From positions 62,001-126,000 of the forward strand of contig NZ_VHIV01000001.1 of the NCBI RefSeq assembly GCF_006494425.1: DNA of 64,000 nucleotides, given 5' to 3'. Positions 59,227 to 64,000 of this stretch are shown piece by piece (the stretch's first letter is position 1; every line of letters begins with the position of its first letter). A program made the translations under genes and the position numbers. The stretch comes from Bacillus dicomae. GTDB lineage: Bacteria > Bacillota > Bacilli > Bacillales > Bacillaceae_G. A model generated the notes under the pieces. It worked only from the letters and a program-made list of their open reading frames with translations, was not told where the DNA came from and searched no databases.

Positions 59227-60024
59227 ATGAAGAAATTATTTTCAGTACTTGCAGTAACTACATTAGCGATCGGGATTGTAGCCGGCTGCGGTAAAGAAGA
59301 GAAAAAAGATACAGCTAGTCAAGACGCGTTACAAAAGATTAAACAAAGCGGTGAACTTGTAATTGGTACAGAAGGTACATACCCACCATTTACGTTCCAC
59401 GATTCAAGCAATAAATTAACTGGATTTGACGTTGAATTATCAGAAGAAGTTGCAAAACGTTTAGGTGTAAAACCTGTATTTAAAGAAACGCAATGGGATA
59501 GCTTACTTGCTGGTTTAGATGCAAAACGTTTCGATATGGTTGCAAACGAAGTTGGTATTCGTGAAGATCGTCAAAAGAAATATGACTTCTCTAAACCATA
59601 CGTTTCATCTTCAGCGGTATTAGTTATTGCAAAAGATAAAGATAAACCTGCTACATTTGCTGATGTAAAAGGATTAAAAGCAGCGCAATCTTTAACAAGT
59701 AACTATGCAGATATTGCTAAGAAAAATGGTGCGGAAATCACGAATGTAGAAGGCTTTAGCCAAGCGGCGGAATTATTAAACACTGGCCGTGTTGATTTCA
59801 CAATTAATGATAAATTATCAGTGTTAAACTATTTAGAAACGAAAAAAGATGCAAAAATTAAAATTGTAGATACAGAAAAAGAAGCGTCACAAAGTGGATT
59901 CTTATTCCGTAAAGGTAGCGACAAGCTAGTACAAGAAGTAGATAAAGCGTTAGAAGATATGAAAAAAGATGGTACGTATGACAAAATAGCGAAAAAATGG
60001 TTCGGTGAAAATGTATCTAAGTAG
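59227..60024 (+). CDS. tcyA: L-cystine ABC transporter substrate-binding lipoprotein TcyA
   Basis: A 265-residue lipoprotein: signal peptide with lipobox IVAGCGK (Cys at about 21) and a family-3 amino acid binding domain with GELVIGTEGTYPPFTFHDSS (about 42), RFDMVANEVGIREDRQKKYDF and the closing KWFGENVS. Length and gene order (265, 234, 244 residues) match B. subtilis TcyABC for cystine, although family-3 proteins for other polar amino acids look alike. The end overlaps the permease gene by 20 bp. Confidence 0.88.
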   Translation: MKKLFSVLAVTTLAIGIVAGCGKEEKKDTASQDALQKIKQSGELVIGTEGTYPPFTFHDSSNKLTGFDVELSEEVAKRLGVKPVFKETQWDSLLAGLDAKRFDMVANEVGIREDRQKKYDFSKPYVSSSAVLVIAKDKDKPATFADVKGLKAAQSLTSNYADIAKKNGAEITNVEGFSQAAELLNTGRVDFTINDKLSVLNYLETKKDAKIKIVDTEKEASQSGFLFRKGSDKLVQEVDKALEDMKKDGTYDKIAKKWFGENVSK

Positions 60025-60709
60025 TGCATTGGTTTCAGATCGATTGTCTACTTGGATAGATATTATGCAGTCTTCCTTCATGCCTATGCTGAAGGAAGCT
60101 GTGTTTACGACAATTCCATTAACGCTTATTACATTTATTATCGGGATTATACTTGCGACGTTAACGGCGCTTGCACGTATTTCAGGTAGTCGTATTTTAC
60201 AATGGATTGCTCGTATCTATGTATCTATCATTCGCGGAACGCCACTTCTTGTACAATTATTTATTATTTTCTATGGTCTTCCAACTCTTAATGTTGAGGT
60301 TGAGCCATATACAGCAGCAGTTATTGGATTTTCATTAAATGTCGGTGCATATGCATCTGAAATTATTCGTGCTTCTATCCTTTCGATTCCGAAAGGGCAG
60401 TGGGAAGCAGCTTACACAATTGGGATGACATACCCGCAAGCGTTAAAACGTGTTATTTTACCGCAAGCAACGCGTGTATCAATCCCGCCGCTTTCGAATA
60501 CATTTATTAGCTTAGTGAAAGATACTTCATTAGCATCGTTAATTTTAGTAACAGAAATGTTCCGAAAAGCGCAGGAAATTGCGGCAATGAACTATGAGTT
60601 TTTAATTGTTTATTTCGAAGCAGGTCTTATTTATTGGGTTATTTGTTTCTTATTATCAATCGTACAACAGATGTTAGAAAAGCGTTCAGAACGCTACACA
60701 TTAAAATAA
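60005..60709 (+). CDS. tcyB: L-cystine ABC transporter permease TcyB
   Basis: A 234-residue HAAT-type permease with five helices and the EAA loop ([20 protein letters not shown], about 137-156). The length equals B. subtilis TcyB. The start is uncertain: GTG 60005 or ATG 60011, both inside the end of tcyA, so translation is coupled. Forms a homodimeric channel for TcyA-delivered cystine. Confidence 0.88.
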   Translation: MKMYLSSALVSDRLSTWIDIMQSSFMPMLKEAVFTTIPLTLITFIIGIILATLTALARISGSRILQWIARIYVSIIRGTPLLVQLFIIFYGLPTLNVEVEPYTAAVIGFSLNVGAYASEIIRASILSIPKGQWEAAYTIGMTYPQALKRVILPQATRVSIPPLSNTFISLVKDTSLASLILVTEMFRKAQEIAAMNYEFLIVYFEAGLIYWVICFLLSIVQQMLEKRSERYTLK

Positions 60710-60737
60710 TCCTTTCACAAAAGGAGTTTTTGTTTTT

Positions 60738-61472
60738 ATGATTTCAATTCAGCACTTACAAAAAAGTTTCGGAGATAATACCGTACTAAAGCATATAGAT
60801 TTAACAGTTGAGAAGGGTGAAGTTGTTGTTATTATCGGGCCGTCTGGATCTGGTAAAACGACATTCTTACGCTGTCTTAACGTGCTAGAAACGCCGAACG
60901 CTGGTAATATTCGTATCGGTAATAAAGAGCTTGATTTCTCTCAAAAAGTATCGAAGAAAGATATTGTAAATCTTCGTACACAAACAGGTATGGTATTCCA
61001 GCACCATAATCTATTTCCGCATTTAACAGCACTTCAAAATGTTATGGAAGGGCTCGTTACAGTGAAAAAGATGGGGAAAGAAGAAGCGAAGAAAAAAGCA
61101 AACTATTTCCTTGAAAAAGTTGGTTTAGCAGATAAAGTGGATTTATATCCGTTCCAATTATCAGGCGGACAACAACAGCGCGTTGGAATTGCTCGCGCGC
61201 TTGCGATGGAGCCGGAAGTGTTACTATTTGATGAACCTACGTCAGCACTTGATCCTGAACTCGTTCAAGAAGTTCTGAAAGTAATGAAAGAACTTGCTAA
61301 AGAAGGTATGACGATGGTGATTGTAACGCACGAAATGCGCTTTGCACATCAAATTGCGAACCGTGTTATTTTCATGGATGGCGGTGTCGTTGTTGAACAA
61401 GGTACACCAGAAGAAGTATTTACAAATCCAAAAGAAGAACGCACGAAGAAGTTTTTACAAATGTTGCAGTAA
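60738..61472 (+). CDS. tcyC: L-cystine ABC transporter ATP-binding protein TcyC
   Basis: A 244-residue ATPase: Walker [10 protein letters not shown] (about 34), signature [17 protein letters not shown] (about 138), Walker [14 protein letters not shown], switch histidine in VTHEMRFA. Polar-amino-acid (GlnQ/HisP) subfamily. ATG 60738 behind AAAGGAG; 28 bp after tcyB. Powers the importer. Confidence 0.92.
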   Translation: MISIQHLQKSFGDNTVLKHIDLTVEKGEVVVIIGPSGSGKTTFLRCLNVLETPNAGNIRIGNKELDFSQKVSKKDIVNLRTQTGMVFQHHNLFPHLTALQNVMEGLVTVKKMGKEEAKKKANYFLEKVGLADKVDLYPFQLSGGQQQRVGIARALAMEPEVLLFDEPTSALDPELVQEVLKVMKELAKEGMTMVIVTHEMRFAHQIANRVIFMDGGVVVEQGTPEEVFTNPKEERTKKFLQMLQ

Positions 61473-61478
61473 ATAAGG

Positions 61479-61514
61479 AAGGTCTCAAGGCATATGCCTT
61501 GAGACCTTTTTTGC
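61479..61514 (+). terminator. Terminator of the tcy operon
   Basis: AAGGTCTCAAGGC and GCCTTGAGACCTT form a perfect stem around ATAT, followed by T6. Confidence 0.9.
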
Positions 61515-61523
61515 CATATATAT

Positions 61524-61727
61524 TTATTTGTGGAATCCGCCAAGGCTTTGCTCAGCCATTGCAACTAGACGTTTTGTGATTTCGCCACCAACAGAACCGT
61601 TAGCACGAGCTGTAGAATCTGCTCCTAATTGTACACCAAATTCTTGAGCGATTTCGTACTTCATTTGGTCGATTGCAGCTGTTGCTCCTGGTACTACTAA
61701 TTGATTTGAAGAATTTTGGTTTGCCAT
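61524..61727 (-). CDS. Alpha/beta-type small acid-soluble spore protein
   Basis: A 67-residue [25 protein letters not shown] (germination-protease site at E-F in EFGVQLGAD) followed by [20 protein letters not shown], the DNA-binding hallmark. It coats spore DNA into A-form and protects against UV. ATG 61727 behind AAGGAGGA. A sigma-G promoter lies at 61840-61868. The neighbourhood (bmrCD, this gene, yheD, yheC) corresponds to B. subtilis sspB. The transcript leader contains a tRNA-like fold (61764-61817). Confidence 0.96.
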   Translation of the reverse strand: MANQNSSNQLVVPGATAAIDQMKYEIAQEFGVQLGADSTARANGSVGGEITKRLVAMAEQSLGGFHK

Positions 61728-61763
61728 AGGAATATATCCTCCTTAGAGTTATAAAAATTTTTT

Positions 61764-61817
61764 TGGTTGGACTAGCTGGAGTTGAACCAGATTATCGCCC
61801 CGTTTGGCGCTAATCCA
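61764..61817 (-). ncRNA. 54-nt tRNA-like element in the SASP mRNA leader
   Basis: On the minus strand, TGGATTA (5') pairs with TAGTCCA over 7 bp (one G-U) and is followed by ACCA, like a tRNA acceptor stem with discriminator A and CCA. Directly before it lies a T-arm: CTGG-TTCAACT-CCAG, whose loop fits TTCRANY. The 5' side has a short CGCC/GGCG hairpin in place of the D-arm. There is no anticodon arm. The fold is visible; any function is unknown. Confidence 0.55.
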
Positions 61818-61839
61818 TCGGTAATTAAGTTTGTACTCA

Positions 61840-61868
61840 TAGTATGGATGTTACCTAGAAAGATATAC
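61840..61868 (-). promoter_or_regulatory. Sigma-G promoter of the SASP gene
   Basis: GTATA, 17-bp spacer, CATACTA on the minus strand, a strong forespore promoter. Transcription should start near 61833, leaving a leader of about 105 nt. Confidence 0.8.
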
Positions 61869-62083
61869 GAAATAATAATTTGTAAATTTTGTAAAAAAAT
61901 CTTAGTGATTTCGTAAATTATGAAATAAGAGTAATCGTTGTATTTTTTAGAAAGAAGGCTAAACTAAGAGCGATATGAAATATATTTTTCTTTTTGTATC
62001 CTGCTATTTTGAGACAAATGTAAGTAAGAATGGGGCAAGCCGCTCCTATACGTAGCTAGATACAATTATATGGAGGAATCGTG

Positions 62084-62329
62084 ATGGGAATTTGCCCGCT
62101 TTGCAATGCATTAGAATCACAAACATATTCTTGTCAAAATTGCCAAAGTATACTCCAAGATTATGGGAAGGCTGTAGATTACATAGACGATTATAGTGCG
62201 TATATGGACCAAGAATTATTAAGTGCAGTAGATGGATTAACAAATAATAATTCAAATGAATATTGCAACCATATTTTTTATTGCGGAGTGTGTAACGTGG
62301 AAACAGAGGTTGTAGTAAAACTTGTGTAA
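62084..62329 (+). CDS. Small zinc-ribbon-like protein, unknown function
   Basis: An 81-residue acidic protein with CPLC (residues 4-7), CQNC (about 17-20) and a C-terminal CNHIFYCGVCNVE, giving a likely zinc site. ATG 62084 follows ATGGAGGAA. I do not recognise the family. It lies between the SASP gene and yheD, the position of yheE in B. subtilis, but is not obviously YheE. Confidence 0.7.
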   Translation: MGICPLCNALESQTYSCQNCQSILQDYGKAVDYIDDYSAYMDQELLSAVDGLTNNNSNEYCNHIFYCGVCNVETEVVVKLV

Positions 62330-62334
62330 ATAGA

Positions 62335-62377
62335 AAACTTCCACCTTATGAATGAGGTGGAAGTTTTTGTTTTCGTA
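62335..62377. terminator. Bidirectional terminator
   Basis: AAAACTTCCACCT pairs with AGGTGGAAGTTTT around TATGAATG; overlaps the yheD stop on the other strand. Confidence 0.8.
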
Positions 62378-63806
62378 TTTGTGAGTGAATCATAGGGGAC
62401 GGGATATGCTCGTCGTTTGAGGAAGCCTCTAATTTTATTTGAGACATTTTTTCTTTTGTATCGCGCAAAGAATGTTCAGTTAAGTAGATGGCATATTCGT
62501 AAAATAATTGGCGTGTTAGTTCACTTTGTTCTTTTAACTTGGCATCTTGGAATACAGTTCGCCCTGGTTTAGAGTTTGCTTCAAAGAGCCAAGGGTTTTC
62601 CTGTGTGTCTAAACCGATATCAAAACCAATTTCTCCAATATTTCCGGTTACTTGTTCATCGAGCGCGTAACTAATTTGTAAGGCTGTATGTTTTAATTTA
62701 TTTTCAATTTGAACTTGTTTCGTTGAATCAGGGAAAAGTTCTTGCAGTAATTTTGTATCACCACCGCTATTGACGTGCGTTGTTAAGCTACCTTTGCCAG
62801 CAATTTTTGCGACGATTGCACTGACCATCCATTGACCGAAATGATTTTTATTTGTATGAATACGGAAATCAACAGGTTGCCCATCGAAGCGAAGTAAGGA
62901 AATACCTTGTTGTACGATAAACTTTTTTAAATCATGTCCTTTTAATACATGATTGAGAAGCGTTTCTAATGATTGATACTTTCTTAGTTTGTTTTCTTCA
63001 TTTTCGCGATAACGACAGTAGTAGCAATTCTCTGTTTGAGAATAAAATAGTTGATGAATATTTCTACCGAAGCTGCCGTGAATGGGTTTCATGTAAAGCG
63101 ATTTATACGTACCGAGAAATCGTTCTACTTGTTCGAAGTGTTGAAATGTTTCTGTGTTTGGTAAGAATGGCATGATTGAATCGTCTTTCATAAGAAGCTG
63201 GTGCACTTCCCATTTATTAAAAAATCCTGGATTAAACCACGGAATAGCATAGTCATGCTCTAATTTTCTTTTTGCTCTTACGATCGGTTTATAATTTTCG
63301 GCTTTCCGATTTGGTAATCGATCGTAAATGACATTCGGTAAAGGGACCTTTTTCTTTACCCATTGCTTCTCTTGAAAGAAATATCCTTCAATTGTTTCGT
63401 CTTCCCAGTTTATATGTTGCACACCAAAAACGAATGCAAATGGTCGCAAGGTGAATGGCGGTGTTAGTAACTCACCAAGAGAAGTTGAACGGTTTCCTAA
63501 AGGATTAGAAGCGTCGTCGTTAAAACCAGTTGTGAAAATACCGATTAATGGCCCGAAAACAATGGTTTCATTTTGCGTGAATGCATGAATAGTAGCGGAA
63601 TGAGGAAGTAAAAGTTTTTCTGCAATTTGTTTTCCGATAATGATTTCGCGGGTGAAGGAATAATGAATCTTAACCTCTTCACTTGCAACATGGCGTACGC
63701 CGAAGGAAAGAGATGTAATCGGTGGTGTAATGGAAAAAATATAAGGTAAAGTAATACTATTTGGATGCTCATCTGAAATGTTTAATGTATATATGTGCTC
63801 TTTCAA
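62346..63806 (-). CDS. yheD: YheC/YheD-family endospore coat-associated ATP-grasp protein (YheD)
   Basis: About 486 residues. The upstream ATG 63827 lies before AAAGGAGG, which is a ribosome-binding site, so TTG 63806 (KEHIYTLNIS) is taken as start. A C-terminal ATP-grasp domain has YMKPIHGSFGRNIHQLFY (nucleotide-binding lysine), GEIGFDIGLD and NPWLFEANSKPG (metal-ligand E/N). In B. subtilis YheC and YheD are placed on the developing spore in concentric rings; the ligase reaction is unknown. Follows yheC with overlapping signals. Confidence 0.88.
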   Translation of the reverse strand: MKEHIYTLNISDEHPNSITLPYIFSITPPITSLSFGVRHVASEEVKIHYSFTREIIIGKQIAEKLLLPHSATIHAFTQNETIVFGPLIGIFTTGFNDDASNPLGNRSTSLGELLTPPFTLRPFAFVFGVQHINWEDETIEGYFFQEKQWVKKKVPLPNVIYDRLPNRKAENYKPIVRAKRKLEHDYAIPWFNPGFFNKWEVHQLLMKDDSIMPFLPNTETFQHFEQVERFLGTYKSLYMKPIHGSFGRNIHQLFYSQTENCYYCRYRENEENKLRKYQSLETLLNHVLKGHDLKKFIVQQGISLLRFDGQPVDFRIHTNKNHFGQWMVSAIVAKIAGKGSLTTHVNSGGDTKLLQELFPDSTKQVQIENKLKHTALQISYALDEQVTGNIGEIGFDIGLDTQENPWLFEANSKPGRTVFQDAKLKEQSELTRQLFYEYAIYLTEHSLRDTKEKMSQIKLEASSNDEHIPSPMIHSQIRKQKLPPHS

Positions 63807-63826
63807 AATGGACTTACCTCCTTTCA

Positions 63827-64000
63827 TTATGGTGTAAAGCGACTAAATTTTAGTGGTCCGTGATATATTTTTTCGGCTAATGAATCACTATGACGAATGT
63901 AATGTTCGTATGGGGGAATCGTGTTGACATACATAAGCCAAATTGCCCCCTTTTGATCCATAATGGTGGAAAGCTCTAGCTCAAATAACGAAGAATAAGA
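63827..64000 (-). CDS. yheC: YheC/YheD-family protein, C-terminal 57 residues (cut by window edge)
   Basis: An open frame entering from the right edge and ending in TAA at 63827; it finishes HGPLKFSRFTP. It directly precedes yheD on the same strand (17 bp before its ribosome-binding-site-supported start), the yheC position in the B. subtilis order. Too little is visible for domain assignment. Confidence 0.7.
   Translation of the reverse strand, partial: SYSSLFELELSTIMDQKGAIWLMYVNTIPPYEHYIRHSDSLAEKIYHGPLKFSRFTP

Noticed and set aside
61764-61817. A functional tRNA gene
   Set aside because: Acceptor and T-arm are tRNA-like, but no anticodon arm exists and the length is only 54 nt, so it is reported as a tRNA-like element, not a tRNA.

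Overview
The window is chromosomal DNA of a Bacillus cereus group bacterium (cereus, thuringiensis or anthracis type). Evidence: low GC content; strong AGGAGG ribosome-binding sites; endospore genes (cotJABC, an alpha/beta SASP, yheC/yheD) with recognisable sigma-E and sigma-G promoters; a sigma-B catalase operon; and three full copies of a 157-bp hairpin repeat that I recognise as bcr1, which is specific to this group.

Layout. 1-6.3 kb: a MacB/Ykn-type efflux operon (partial permease, ATPase, adaptor), a YwaF-like membrane protein, two orphan Opp/Dpp-type permeases and BrnQ. 6.5-11 kb: the cotJ spore-coat operon, a VOC protein, a DUF2935 protein, Ku (with a sigma-G promoter), and a manganese (yybP-ykoY) riboswitch in front of ykvA-dedA. 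11-17.6 kb: a large secreted phosphoesterase behind a PhoP-type box, small membrane proteins, an APC permease and a CPA2 antiporter. 17.6-22 kb: MurNAc recycling (murR, murQ, murP, mupG). 22-29 kb: DoxX/SnoaL/DUF6241 genes, an EamA exporter with a divergent Lrp-type regulator, a GNAT enzyme, and a TetR-controlled SMR pair plus MFS pump with four matching operators.

29-39.8 kb is an accessory block bracketed by two about 97% identical, directly repeated hxlR genes. It carries a yetL/yetM pair with the B. subtilis-type operator, a DHA2 pump, an esterase, two TetR regulators, a CYP109-like P450, a butanediol-dehydrogenase-like enzyme lacking its structural zinc lobe, and small gene remnants.

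40-53 kb: a lipoprotein, a quinone-reductase-like flavoprotein, an SgrR/MFS divergent pair, the sigma-B catalase/PfpI operon, an orphan EcsB, a lysine permease behind an L-box riboswitch, glutamate racemase and a DUF3626 protein. 53-64 kb: gapN, then bmrCD behind an apparently complete ribosome-mediated attenuator (leader peptide, antiterminator, two terminators, second mini-ORF), tcyABC cystine uptake, a SASP gene whose 5' leader contains a 54-nt tRNA-like fold, a small CxxC protein and yheD/yheC.

The strongest candidates for something not yet described are the bmrCD leader with two peptides sharing a VNVMGL motif, and the tRNA-like element in the SASP leader. All assignments come from reading the sequence and recalling families; no database search was run.
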